Source: an uncultured Burkholderiales bacterium
GTDB taxonomy: Bacteria > Pseudomonadota > Gammaproteobacteria > Burkholderiales > Burkholderiaceae_C
Direction of reading: 5' to 3'
Assembly (NCBI GenBank): GCA_943908475.1
Contig: CALTTG010000011.1
Coordinates: 17,547 to 81,546, forward strand
Length of the DNA: 64,000 nt
The translations under genes and the position numbers were made by a program. Within the stretch, counting starts at the first letter, position 1. Each line of letters begins with the position of its first letter. Under the pieces are notes generated by a model that was given only the letters and a program-made list of their open reading frames with translations, was not told the DNA's origin and did no database searches. Shown one piece after another: positions 18,401-25,870 of this stretch.

Positions 18401-18925
18401 AAGCTTGGAGATCAGGGTGATGCCGTGGGTCACCATGGGGATGATGACCACCGAGGCCACAAGGTAGCAGACCGCCAAGGGCCAATCGAACATCATCTGC
18501 AAGGCCAGGCCCATGATGGCCGCCTCCAGGGCAAAGAAGATGAACGTGAAGCTCGCATAGATCAGCGAGGTCAGCGTCGAGCCCAGGTAGCCAAACCCGG
18601 CACCACGGGTGAGCAAGTCCATGTCGACACCATGGCGCGCCGCGTAGTAACTGATGGGCAAGCCGGTCAGGAAGGTGATCAGACCCACGACCAAGATGGC
18701 CCAGAGCGCGTTTTCGAATCCGTAGTTCAGCGCAATGGCCCCTCCAATGGCTTCCAGCGCCAGAAAGCTCACGGCCCCGAACGCGGTGTTGGCCACTCGG
18801 AACTCGCTCCACTTCCGGAACGTCCGGGGGGTGTAGCGAAGGGCGTAATCCTCCAGGGTCTCGTTGGCCACCCAAGAGTTGTAGTCGCGACGGATGCGAA
18901 AGATCTTCTGCCGGGTGACGGACAC
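15458..18925 (-). CDS. Hybrid sensor histidine kinase fused to an NCS1-type permease
   Basis: A 1155-residue membrane protein. Residues about 45-480 are a multi-pass permease of the nucleobase/hydantoin (NCS1) type, seen in the opening FRKWSEFRVANTAFGAVSFL and in GAGFGYLGSTLTSLIY. Residues 499-536 hold eight cysteines (CxxC-x11-C-x7-CxxCC-x5-C-x3-C), probably a zinc site. Two more membrane helices (about 568-588, 614-633) lead to the kinase: His689 (MTHELRTPLN), Asn806, DTGIGIAP (833-840) and GTGLGL (863-868). A receiver follows with Asp936/Asp937, Asp980 and Lys1030. There is no Hpt domain. The start is GTG at 18925. The gene overlaps the response regulator gene and diverges from the amide importer operon. 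I infer that the permease senses, or carries and senses, an amide or related nitrogen compound, as proposed for the SLC5-fused kinase CbrA. Confidence 0.9.
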   Translation of the reverse strand: MSVTRQKIFRIRRDYNSWVANETLEDYALRYTPRTFRKWSEFRVANTAFGAVSFLALEAIGGAIALNYGFENALWAILVVGLITFLTGLPISYYAARHGVDMDLLTRGAGFGYLGSTLTSLIYASFTFIFFALEAAIMGLALQMMFDWPLAVCYLVASVVIIPMVTHGITLISKLQLWTQPVWLALWVLPFMAVAFQNPQAYAEFTTLTGRASGQSDFTWLAFGMAATVAFSLIVQVGEQVDFLRFLPEKTRENRWRWWSAVLIAGPGWIVPGMLKMLAGAFLAFLALQREVPVDKAIEPTQMYLAGFSAVFSSPEVALWVTVLFVVISQVKINVTNAYAGSLAWSNFFARLTHSHPGRVVWLVFNVLIAVLLMTLGVFGALERVLGLYSNVAIAWVGALVADLVINKPLGWSPKGIQFKRAHLYDLNPVGLGATLVAAAVAITAHTGVMGETAAALSPFIALGIAFGLAPLLAWFTQGRYYMARAEQVPWMRGEPIRCTVCENHFESEDMATCPAYDAPICSLCCTLESRCHDRCKSRSRAAEQVSDALTHVLPRAWSARINFRVGHYLVVFLSLAATLAFVLGVVYYQEGVLTPGWSAPDLSPHSVLEGPFVKVYALLLLAAAVCSWWVVLASESRRMAQDDSNRHNQLLQLEIDAHRRTDAALQAAKELAEAANQAKTRYVAGMTHELRTPLNSILGYAQILLKEEGEVGKRGPLQTIQRSGEHLMGLIDGLLELARIEAGRLKLDASPVPLREFLDDLVAMVAPQAQAKGLIFEMQTQGRVPEWVQADAKRLRQILLNLLSNAVRFTERGRVTLRVDARREVLRFEVEDTGIGIAPQDLERIFLPFERGSAGRRSSEPGTGLGLTITHLLTELMGGELTVSSVMNTGSTFIARLYLREISPPATPPQTGQTRRMHRPVVGYLGPRKTLLVVDDQPIQRQMLAGLLMPLGFLIREAASGSECIESVLAQAPDAVLLDISMDDLDGWHTARRIRQAGFQMPIIMVSANVFENRTENLQAAQCQAFVGKPVMESELLDTLERFVQIEWVEEGAPSPVTNAAGPQGERVRPDEALPPLPDEVLAELMQLARLGHPQGLQQALQRCTVSHPRWRTRWVTYMAWMDAFEIDRVQQDLERQMTESNECNEDPLDEPQS

Positions 18926-18984
18926 GAAACTGGCTCCGCAGACAAGGGATGCCCACTGCTTGCAAGAAGCGATCCAGGCTCACC

Positions 18985-19000
18985 TACGTTGAATGACGTA
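18985..19000. promoter_or_regulatory. Dyad TACGT-N6-ACGTA upstream of the amide importer operon
   Basis: A perfect inverted repeat with 5-bp arms and a TGAATG spacer sits in the 189-base region between the sensor kinase start (18925) and the binding-protein start (19115). The same arms, spacer length, central AA and trailing TT occur upstream of amiE at 30414-30429. The natural candidate ligand is the adjacent LuxR-type response regulator. No convincing promoter hexamers were found in this region. Confidence 0.65.
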
Positions 19001-19114
19001 TTCATGGAAAACCCGCTCCTGCGCACGATGCGATCAAGGCTGCAACACAGGGCGCGCTCAACGCACCAGGACGCAGCACCGATCACCCCCTCTTTTTGTG
19101 CAAGGAGCCCTTTC

Positions 19115-20416
19115 ATGTCGCATGACCACGATGATTTCCCCGCCGGCCACCCGGAGATGGACGCGCAGCGCCGCAAGCTGCTGCAAGGCATCGGCGCGAT
19201 GCCCCTGGCGGGCATGGCTGGCGCGGCCGGCCTGAGTGCCTTGCCCGGCGTGGCCAACGCCCAGCAATTCCCGACGGCCAAAGTCAACACGACCAAACTC
19301 GCGGTGACCGACACCGAGGTGATCGTGGGCCAGTTGCACTCGGCCACCGGCACGATGGCCATTTCAGAAACCGGCTCGATCCAGGCAGAGCAACTGGCCA
19401 TCGACCAGATCAACGCCATGGGTGGCATCTTGGGCCGCAAGATCAAGGTCATCAAGGAAGACGGCGCTTCCGACTGGCCCACCTTTGCCGAGAAATCGAA
19501 AAAGCTGCTGGTCAATGACAAGGTCGCGGCGGTGTTCGGCTGCTGGACGTCGGCCTCTCGCAAAGCCGTGCTCCCCATCTTCGAGAAAGAAAACGGTCTG
19601 CTGTACTACCCCACCTTCTACGAAGGTCTGGAACAGTCCAAGAACGTGATCTACACCGGCCAGGAAGCCACGCAGCAAATCATCTGGGGCCTGGACTGGG
19701 GCGCCAAAGAGAAGAAAGCCAAAACCTTCTTCCTGGTGGGCTCCGATTACATCTGGCCGCGCACCTCGATGAAGATCGCCCGCAAGCACATCGAGAGCGT
19801 GGGCAAGCTGGGCAAGGTGGTAGGCGAGGAGTACTACCCCCTGGGCAACACCAACTTCAACTCCTTGATCAACAAGATCAAGGTGGCCAAGCCCGACTGC
19901 ATCTTCGCCGCTGTGGTGGGTGGCTCCAACGTGGCCTTCTACAAACAACTCAAGGCCGCCGGCATCACCGGTGCGAAGCAGTTCCTGCTGACCCTGTCGG
20001 TGACCGAGGACGAAATGCTGGGCGTGGGTGGCGAGAACTTCGCCGGCTTCTACAGCTCGATGAAGTACTTCCAGACCCTGGACAACCCCAACAACAAGGC
20101 CTTCGTGGCGGCCTTCAAGAAGGCCTATGGCCCCAAATCGGTGATCGGAGACGTGACCCAGGCCGGCTACCTCGGCCCCTGGTTGTGGAAGGCTGCCGTG
20201 GAGAAGGCCGGCAGCTTCGATGTGGACAAGGTGGTGGCCGCTTCGCCCGGCATCGAGCTCAAGACGGCACCAGAAGGTTACGTCAAGGTTCACGCCAACC
20301 ACCACTTGTACAGCAAGGCCCGCATTGCACAGGGCCAGCCTGATGGGACCTTCAAGGTGGTGGCCGAGTCCAAGGACCTGATCGAGCCCAACCCCTTCCC
20401 CAAGGGCTACCAGTGA
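19115..20416 (+). CDS. Amide/urea ABC transporter substrate-binding protein
   Basis: A 433-residue periplasmic binding protein of the UrtA/FmdD branch of the branched-chain amino acid (HAAT) family. The N-terminus has a twin-arginine-like signal (QRRKLLQGIGAMPLAG, cleavage near VANA). The ligand-binding fold starts IIVGQLHSATGTMAISE-like (VIVGQLHSATGTMA) and contains GCWTSASRKAVLPIFE and YYPTFYEGLEQSKNV, both typical of the urea/short-chain-amide clade rather than leucine binders. AAGGAG lies eight bases before the ATG; the open frame upstream crosses the kinase region and is not real. It heads the operon running to fmdB. A hairpin-T-tract follows, suggesting higher expression than the permeases. 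Urea rather than amides remains possible. Confidence 0.92.
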   Translation: MSHDHDDFPAGHPEMDAQRRKLLQGIGAMPLAGMAGAAGLSALPGVANAQQFPTAKVNTTKLAVTDTEVIVGQLHSATGTMAISETGSIQAEQLAIDQINAMGGILGRKIKVIKEDGASDWPTFAEKSKKLLVNDKVAAVFGCWTSASRKAVLPIFEKENGLLYYPTFYEGLEQSKNVIYTGQEATQQIIWGLDWGAKEKKAKTFFLVGSDYIWPRTSMKIARKHIESVGKLGKVVGEEYYPLGNTNFNSLINKIKVAKPDCIFAAVVGGSNVAFYKQLKAAGITGAKQFLLTLSVTEDEMLGVGGENFAGFYSSMKYFQTLDNPNNKAFVAAFKKAYGPKSVIGDVTQAGYLGPWLWKAAVEKAGSFDVDKVVAASPGIELKTAPEGYVKVHANHHLYSKARIAQGQPDGTFKVVAESKDLIEPNPFPKGYQ

Positions 20417-20458
20417 GTCCCAGCGATTGACGAGTTGAACGGTGTGCGCGACTGAGTT

Positions 20459-20509
20459 CCTGCGTGCACCTGCCGCTTCACCCGAGGTGGCAGGTCACGC
20501 AGGCTTTTT
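20459..20509 (+). terminator. Hairpin with T-tract between binding-protein and permease genes
   Basis: Arms CCTGCGTGCACCTGCC (20459-20474) and GGCAGGTCACGCAGG (20489-20503) pair along their whole length with a single bulged base, and CTTTTTC follows directly. It looks like an intrinsic terminator inside the operon, allowing partial read-through into the permease genes. It could also stabilise the 3' end of the binding-protein transcript. Confidence 0.8.
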
Positions 20510-20526
20510 CGATGAAGGGGATCTCC

Positions 20527-21441
20527 ATGACATTTTCTGAAATGCTCAACATCGGCCTGATGCAAGGCTTTGCGGGCTTGAGCCTCTTTTCTGTGCTCTT
20601 GCTCATGGGCCTAGGCCTGGCCGTGATCTTTGGCCAGATGGGCGTGATCAACATGGCCCACGGCGAGTTCATGACCATCGGCGCCTACACCATCTTCATG
20701 GCATCGACCCTGACAGAGAAGTACGCCCCCGACCTCATCCAGCACTACTTCCCCGTCGCCATCATGCTGGCCTTCGTGCTGGCGTTTTGTGTCGGATGGC
20801 TCACCGAATGGGCCTTGATTCGCCACCTCTACAAACGCCCCCTGGACACCTTGTTGGCCACGTGGGGGCTGAGCCTGGGCATGCAGCAGTGCTTCCGGTC
20901 CTTCATTGGCCCCAAGGAAGTCAGCCCCACCCTGCCCGACTGGCTGATGGGCTCTTGGGCCCCTGCCGAAGGCCTGGACATCCCCATCAACGGCATGTTC
21001 GTGATGGCATTGACGGCGCTGGTCACCGCCCTGCTGCTGTTGGCCCTGTACAAAGCCCGGTGGGGCTTGAGGGTTCGCGCCACCGTGAGCAACCGCGTGA
21101 TGGCCAACGCCATCGGCATCAACACCAAGAAGACCGACCGCCTCACTTTTGCCATTGGTTGTGGCATTGCTGGTGTGGCCGGTGCAGCCTTCACCACCAT
21201 CGGCTCGACAGGGCCCACCAGCGGCTCGCTCTACATCGTTGACAGCTTCTTGGTGGTGACCTTTGGCGGTGCAGCCAGCCTGCTGGGCACCGTGGTGTCG
21301 GCCTTTGGCATCGCTCAGACCCAATCGATCAGCGAGTTCTTCCTGTCGGGCTCGAACGCCAAGGTGCTGACGCTGATGCTGGTGATCACCATCCTGATGC
21401 TGCGTCCGCAAGGTCTGTTCGCGGCCAAGGTGCGTCGCTGA
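20527..21441 (+). CDS. Amide/urea ABC transporter permease (UrtB/FmdE-like)
   Basis: One of the two inner-membrane permeases of the importer. The 304-residue product is highly hydrophobic with about eight to nine membrane segments and contains the LivH/UrtB signature GQMGVINMAHGEFMTIGAY. ATVSNRVMANAIGINTKKTD is the cytoplasmic loop that contacts the ATPases, and VTFGGAASLLGTVVSAFGI is typical of UrtB. The ATG at 20527 is preceded by AAGGGGATC; the 63 bases of open frame before it cover the hairpin. It is the second gene of the operon, 110 bases after the binding-protein gene and 36 before the next permease. Confidence 0.92.
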   Translation: MTFSEMLNIGLMQGFAGLSLFSVLLLMGLGLAVIFGQMGVINMAHGEFMTIGAYTIFMASTLTEKYAPDLIQHYFPVAIMLAFVLAFCVGWLTEWALIRHLYKRPLDTLLATWGLSLGMQQCFRSFIGPKEVSPTLPDWLMGSWAPAEGLDIPINGMFVMALTALVTALLLLALYKARWGLRVRATVSNRVMANAIGINTKKTDRLTFAIGCGIAGVAGAAFTTIGSTGPTSGSLYIVDSFLVVTFGGAASLLGTVVSAFGIAQTQSISEFFLSGSNAKVLTLMLVITILMLRPQGLFAAKVRR

Positions 21442-21477
21442 CCCCCGTGTGATCCATCGGACTTCAAGGAGTTATTC

Positions 21478-22683
21478 ATGAATGCGCTTGTCAACTGGGT
21501 CACACAGCGAAAGCTGGGCAGCATCCTGCTGCTGGCCTTGGTGTTGATCGTGGTCTTCCCTCTCACGCTGGACATCTTCCGGCTCAACCTGATCGGCAAA
21601 TACCTGACCTACGCCTTCGTGGCGTTGGGCTTGGTCATGCTGTGGGGCCACGCCGGGATTCTGAGCCTGGGCCAGGGGGTGTTTTTTGGGCTGGGCGGCT
21701 ACTGCATGGCCATGTTCCTCAAGCTGGAGGCCTCTGACCCCGAGAGCACCAAGATCCAATCCACGCCGGGCATCCCCGACTTCATGGACTGGAACCAGCT
21801 CACCGAGTTGCCCATGTGGTGGCTGCCCTTCAAGAGCCTGCCCTTGACCTTGCTGGCGGTGTTGCTGGTGCCGACCCTGCTGGCCTTCATCGTGAGCTAC
21901 GCCATGTTCAAGCGCCGAGTGGGCGGGGTGTACTTCGCCATCATCACGCAGGCGGTCGCCCTGGTGCTGACGGTCCTGATCATCGGGCAACAAGGTTACA
22001 CCGGCGGCGTGAACGGCATCACCGACCTCAAGACGCTGATGGGCTGGGACATCCGCACCGACAGCGCAAGGTACGTGCTGTACTTCGTGTGCGTGGGCCT
22101 GTTGCTGGGCGCCGTGGTGTTGTGCCGTTGGGTGCAAGGCAGCAAGCTGGGCACCTTGCTGCTGGCCATGCGCGACAAAGAAGACCGCGTGCGTTTCTCA
22201 GGGTACGACGTGGCCATGTTCAAAGTGTTCGCCTTCTGCCTTGCGGCCATGCTGTCGTCGGTGGGTGGGGCCCTGTTCACCTTGCAAGTGGGCTTCATGT
22301 CGCCCTCGTTCGTGGGCATCGTGCCTTCCATCGAGATGGTGATCTTCGCCGCGGTGGGCGGTCGCATGAGCCTGATCGGGGCCATCTACGGGGCCCTGCT
22401 GGTGAACTTTGGCAAGACCTATTTCTCAGAGAGCGCCCCGGACCTGTGGCTCTTCCTGATGGCGGCACTGTTCATCGGCGTGACCATGGCCTTCCCCGAC
22501 GGCCTGGCCGGTCTGTGGGAGCAGAAGATCAAACCCTGGTGGCAGGCCAAGCAGGCCGAGCGCCGAATGATCCGTGAACGCGTGGCCATCGCGCACGCCC
22601 ACTACCCCGAGCCCCCTCCCCCCAAGAACCCGCCCAGTGGTGGCATGTCCATGCCCGGCGGCATCAGTGGTCAACAGGCTTGA
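21478..22683 (+). CDS. Amide/urea ABC transporter permease (UrtC/FmdF-like)
   Basis: The second permease of the importer, 401 residues with about ten membrane segments. LivM/UrtC features are GLVMLWGHAGILSLGQGVFF, MFKRRVGGVYFAIITQAVAL, the GGVNGITDL loop, and AMRDKEDRVRFSGYDV, the coupling helix region. The long insert with GIPDFMDWNQLTELPMWW is characteristic of UrtC-type rather than leucine permeases. A Pro-rich C-terminal tail (PEPPPPKNPPSGG) is probably cytoplasmic. AAGGAG precedes the ATG. Confidence 0.92.
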   Translation: MNALVNWVTQRKLGSILLLALVLIVVFPLTLDIFRLNLIGKYLTYAFVALGLVMLWGHAGILSLGQGVFFGLGGYCMAMFLKLEASDPESTKIQSTPGIPDFMDWNQLTELPMWWLPFKSLPLTLLAVLLVPTLLAFIVSYAMFKRRVGGVYFAIITQAVALVLTVLIIGQQGYTGGVNGITDLKTLMGWDIRTDSARYVLYFVCVGLLLGAVVLCRWVQGSKLGTLLLAMRDKEDRVRFSGYDVAMFKVFAFCLAAMLSSVGGALFTLQVGFMSPSFVGIVPSIEMVIFAAVGGRMSLIGAIYGALLVNFGKTYFSESAPDLWLFLMAALFIGVTMAFPDGLAGLWEQKIKPWWQAKQAERRMIRERVAIAHAHYPEPPPPKNPPSGGMSMPGGISGQQA

Positions 22684-22701
22684 ACCCCGAGGAGCAACAC
22701 C

Positions 22702-23445
22702 ATGAGCAAAAAGGAATTCGTGCTGTACATCGAGGACCTGACGGTCTCCTTCGATGGTTTCAAGGCGATCGACAGCCTCAACCTCTATGTCGACAAGGAC
22801 GAGTTGCGCGTGATCATCGGCCCCAACGGGGCGGGAAAAACCACTTTGCTCGACCTGATCTGCGGCAAGACCAAGGCCAGCACCGGCAGCATCAAGTTCA
22901 AGGATGAGGAGCTGACCCGCAAGGCCGAACACCACATCGTGCGCTCGGGGGTGGGCCGCAAGTTCCAGACCCCCTCGATCTACGAAAACCTCAACGTGTT
23001 CCAGAACCTGGAAGTCTCCTTCCCCCGGGGGCGTTCGGTGCTCGGGGCCCTGGGTTTCAAGTGCACCCATGAGGTCAAAGCCCGCGTGCAGGCGGTGGCC
23101 GAGGAGATCGGCCTGGCCGACAAGCTCGACATGGAAGCGGGCCTGCTCAGCCACGGCCAAAAGCAGTGGCTCGAGATCGGCATGTTGCTGATGCAAGAGC
23201 CCGAACTTCTGATGCTGGACGAACCCATTGCCGGCATGAGTGCCAAGGAGCGCGAACTCACGGCCGAACTGCTCAAGCGCATTTGCAAGAACCGCTCGAT
23301 GATCGTGATCGAACACGACATGGAGTTCGTCAAGCAGATCGCCTCGAAGGTGACGGTGATGCACCAAGGAAAGATCCTGGCCGAGGGCACGATGGACGAA
23401 GTCCAGAGCGATCCGCAGGTCATCGACGTCTACCTGGGGCACTGA
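22702..23445 (+). CDS. Amide/urea ABC transporter ATP-binding protein (UrtD-like)
   Basis: The first of the two ATPases energising the importer, 247 residues, cytoplasmic. Walker A is GPNGAGKTT (residues 40-48), the signature is the variant LSHGQ (149-153), as in UrtD proteins, and Walker B is LLMLDEP followed by IAGMSAKE. The segment RKFQTPSIYENLNVFQNLEV is typical of UrtD. The start is preceded by GAGGAGCAACACC, the same leader as in front of fmdA. It lies 18 bases after the permease gene. Confidence 0.93.
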   Translation: MSKKEFVLYIEDLTVSFDGFKAIDSLNLYVDKDELRVIIGPNGAGKTTLLDLICGKTKASTGSIKFKDEELTRKAEHHIVRSGVGRKFQTPSIYENLNVFQNLEVSFPRGRSVLGALGFKCTHEVKARVQAVAEEIGLADKLDMEAGLLSHGQKQWLEIGMLLMQEPELLMLDEPIAGMSAKERELTAELLKRICKNRSMIVIEHDMEFVKQIASKVTVMHQGKILAEGTMDEVQSDPQVIDVYLGH

Positions 23446-23473
23446 CCCCACCACCCCTGACTTGGAGATCAAC

Positions 23474-24163
23474 ATGCTGGACGTGAAAGACCTGTACGTG
23501 AGTTATGGCCAGAGCGAGGCGCTGCACGGCATCTCGTTTCAGGCCCGCACCAATGAAACCGTGGCCATCATGGGCCGCAATGGCATGGGCAAAACGACCC
23601 TGTTCAAGAGCTTGATGGGCGTACTCCCCAGCAAGTCAGGAGAAATCAAAGTGGCCGGCCACGACGTCAGCCACATCGAGAGCTACCAACGGGTGGCGCA
23701 GGGCATCGCCTATGTGCCCCAAGGCCGGATGATCTTCCCCACACTCACGGTGGAGGAGAACATCCAGACCGGCCTGGAGAACGCCAAACACAAGCGCATC
23801 CCCGAAGAGATCTATGCCTTGTTCCCGGTGCTCTTCGACATGAAGCACCGCAAGGGCGGCAACCTCTCGGGGGGGCAGCAACAGCAACTGGCCATCGCCC
23901 GGGCCCTGGTGACCAACCCCAAGGTGCTGCTGCTCGATGAACCCACCGAGGGCATCCAGCCTTCGATCATCAAAGACATCGCCAAGGCGCTGAACGAAAT
24001 CCGCAAGCTGCGGCAAATCACGATCGTCGTGAGCGAACAGGTCCTGAGCTTTGCCATGGACGTGGCCGATCGGCTCTTCGTGATCGAGGGCGGTCGGCTG
24101 GTTCACGAGACCACGCGCGCAGACACCGACGCCCAGCGCATCAAGCAATACCTGTCGGTCTGA
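23474..24163 (+). CDS. Amide/urea ABC transporter ATP-binding protein (UrtE-like)
   Basis: The second ATPase of the importer, 229 residues. Walker A is GRNGMGKTT (34-42), the Q-loop region is YVPQGRMIFPTLTVEENI, the signature is LSGGQQQQ and Walker B is LLLDEPTEGIQPSI. The motif GRNGMGKTTL separates UrtE-type proteins from LivF (GxNGAGKTT). The ATG at 23474 was chosen over a TTG at 23462 because that TTG is part of the Shine-Dalgarno stretch TTGGAG. It closes the ABC set; fmdA follows after 39 bases. Confidence 0.93.
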   Translation: MLDVKDLYVSYGQSEALHGISFQARTNETVAIMGRNGMGKTTLFKSLMGVLPSKSGEIKVAGHDVSHIESYQRVAQGIAYVPQGRMIFPTLTVEENIQTGLENAKHKRIPEEIYALFPVLFDMKHRKGGNLSGGQQQQLAIARALVTNPKVLLLDEPTEGIQPSIIKDIAKALNEIRKLRQITIVVSEQVLSFAMDVADRLFVIEGGRLVHETTRADTDAQRIKQYLSV

Positions 24164-24202
24164 TCCGACGCCCCCTTTCGCCAACACCCCAGGAGCAACA
24201 CC

Positions 24203-25432
24203 ATGGCTGACACCCTGATCAAGGTCGACCTCACGCAATCGCCCACCCTCAACGAGAACATCCACAACCGCTGGCACCCGGACATCCCGATGGCCTGCTG
24301 GGTGAACCCCGGCGACGAGTTCATTTTGGAAACCTTCGACTGGACTGGCGGCTTCATCAAGAACAACGACAGCGCGGACGATGTGCGCGACATCGACCTG
24401 TCCACCGTGCACTACCTGAGCGGCCCGGTGGGCGTGAAGGGTGCGGAGCCCGGCGACCTGTTGGTGGTCGACCTGCTCGACATCGGCGCCAAGCAAGACA
24501 GCCTGTGGGGCTTCAACGGTTTCTTCAGCAAGAAGAACGGCGGCGGCTTCTTGACCGAGCACTTTCCGCTGGCCCAGAAGTCGATTTGGGACATCCACGG
24601 CATGTTCACCAAGAGCCGCCACGTACCCGGCGTGAGCTACGCGGGCCTGATCCACCCCGGTCTGATCGGCTGCCTGCCCGACCACAAGATGCTCGAAGCC
24701 TGGAACACCCGCGAGCAGGAACTGATCGACAGCAACCCCGGCGTGACCGGCCTGGCCAACCCGCCGTTTGCTGGCACCGCCCACATGGGCAAGCTCACAG
24801 GTGAGGCCAAGGAAAAGGCTGCGGCCACGGCTGCCCGCACCGTGCCCCCACGTGAACACGGCGGCAACTGCGACATCAAAGACCTGTCGCGCGGCTCCAA
24901 GGTGTACTTCCCGGTGTACGTGGACGGCGCAGGCCTGTCGGTGGGCGACCTGCACTTCAGCCAGGGCGACGGCGAGATCACCTTCTGCGGCGCCATCGAG
25001 ATGGCCGGCTGGGTGCACATGAAGGTCACGCTGATCAAGGGCGGCATGGCCAAGTACGGCATCAAGAACCCCATCTTCAAGCCCAGCCCGATCAAGCCGG
25101 TCTACAACGATTACCTGATCTTCGAAGGCATCTCGGTCGACGAGCAAGGCAAGCAGCTGTACCTGGACGTGAACGTGGCCTACCGCCAGGCCTGCCTGAA
25201 CGCCATCGAGTACCTGAAGAAGTTTGGCTACAGCGGCGCCCAGGCCTACTCCATCCTGGGCACGGCCCCAGTGCAAGGTCACATCAGCGGTGTGGTTGAC
25301 GTGCCCAATGCCTGCGCCACCCTGTGGTTGCCCACCGAAATCTTCGATTTCGACATCAACCCCACCGCGGCAGGGCCCACCACCTTCCTCGACGGCAGCG
25401 TCCAAATGCCGATCTCGCCCGATGTGAAGTGA
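24203..25432 (+). CDS. fmdA: Formamidase (acetamidase/formamidase family)
   Basis: Hydrolyses formamide to formate and ammonia in the cytoplasm. The 409-residue length fits FmdA of Methylophilus methylotrophus (about 407). Typical segments are NENIHNRWHPDIP at the N-terminus, GAEPGDLLVVDLLD, FPLAQKSIWDIHG, PGVSYAGLIHPGLIGCLP, PPREHGGNCDIKDLSRGSKV with the conserved His and Cys, GDLHFSQGDGEITFCGAIEM, and ACLNAIEYLKKFGYS near the end. AGGAG precedes the ATG by eight bases. It sits in one operon with an FmdDEF-like importer and fmdB, the arrangement described for amide-using Methylophilus, and this is the best evidence that the importer carries short-chain amides. Confidence 0.95.
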   Translation: MADTLIKVDLTQSPTLNENIHNRWHPDIPMACWVNPGDEFILETFDWTGGFIKNNDSADDVRDIDLSTVHYLSGPVGVKGAEPGDLLVVDLLDIGAKQDSLWGFNGFFSKKNGGGFLTEHFPLAQKSIWDIHGMFTKSRHVPGVSYAGLIHPGLIGCLPDHKMLEAWNTREQELIDSNPGVTGLANPPFAGTAHMGKLTGEAKEKAAATAARTVPPREHGGNCDIKDLSRGSKVYFPVYVDGAGLSVGDLHFSQGDGEITFCGAIEMAGWVHMKVTLIKGGMAKYGIKNPIFKPSPIKPVYNDYLIFEGISVDEQGKQLYLDVNVAYRQACLNAIEYLKKFGYSGAQAYSILGTAPVQGHISGVVDVPNACATLWLPTEIFDFDINPTAAGPTTFLDGSVQMPISPDVK

Positions 25433-25448
25433 ACCAGGAGCGCCACGC

Positions 25449-25802
25449 ATGCCCACCTACGACTACGCCTGCCCCAACTGCGGTGGCTTCGATGCCTTTC
25501 GCAGCCTGGCGCAACGCAACGAGCCGGCCATCTGTCCGGATTGCTGGGAAGCCTCGCCCCGGGTCATCGTCAGTGCCCCCCGGCTGGCGTGCGTGAGCGC
25601 GGAAACGCGCTTCGCCATGGACACCAATGAGCGGGCCCGACACGAGCCCCGCTCATCCAAGGCCCTGGATGGCAGCTACAACCGCTACAAACACCCGGCG
25701 GGCTGTGGCTGCTGCTCGACCTCTCGGAAAGCCACCACGGTGCGAGCGCCCGATGGAGCCAAGAGCTTTCCGAGCAAGCGACCCTGGATGATCAGCCATT
25801 GA
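25449..25802 (+). CDS. fmdB: FmdB-family zinc-ribbon protein
   Basis: A 117-residue protein with an N-terminal zinc ribbon: Cys8, Cys11, Cys29 and Cys32 in MPTYDYACPNCG...ICPDC. The family was named for a putative regulator of formamidase in Methylophilus, and its biochemical role is unsettled. A second Cys cluster (GCGCCS) lies near residue 90 within the basic C-terminal part. It follows fmdA by 16 bases with AGGAG as ribosome binding site and is the last clear member of the amide operon. Confidence 0.88.
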   Translation: MPTYDYACPNCGGFDAFRSLAQRNEPAICPDCWEASPRVIVSAPRLACVSAETRFAMDTNERARHEPRSSKALDGSYNRYKHPAGCGCCSTSRKATTVRAPDGAKSFPSKRPWMISH

Positions 25803-25870
25803 GGTCGCCGTGACGAGGGGCTGTGCTCAGGGTAACCTAAGCGCTCCCGCACAGTCTCTCGCACGCCAGC

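Noticed and set aside
18949..18964. Sigma-54-like element before the importer operon (TTGCA at -12)
   Set aside because: TTGCA fits a -12 element, but the matching -24 position reads ATGCCC, not TGGCAC.
17858..19114. Long N-terminal extension of the binding-protein reading frame
   Set aside because: The frame is open far upstream but runs antisense through the kinase gene. The Shine-Dalgarno and the Tat-like signal peptide place the start at 19115.
19115..24163. Calling the importer a dedicated urea transporter
   Set aside because: Sequence alone does not separate urea from amide systems, but fmdA and fmdB lie in the same operon and no urease gene is in the window.
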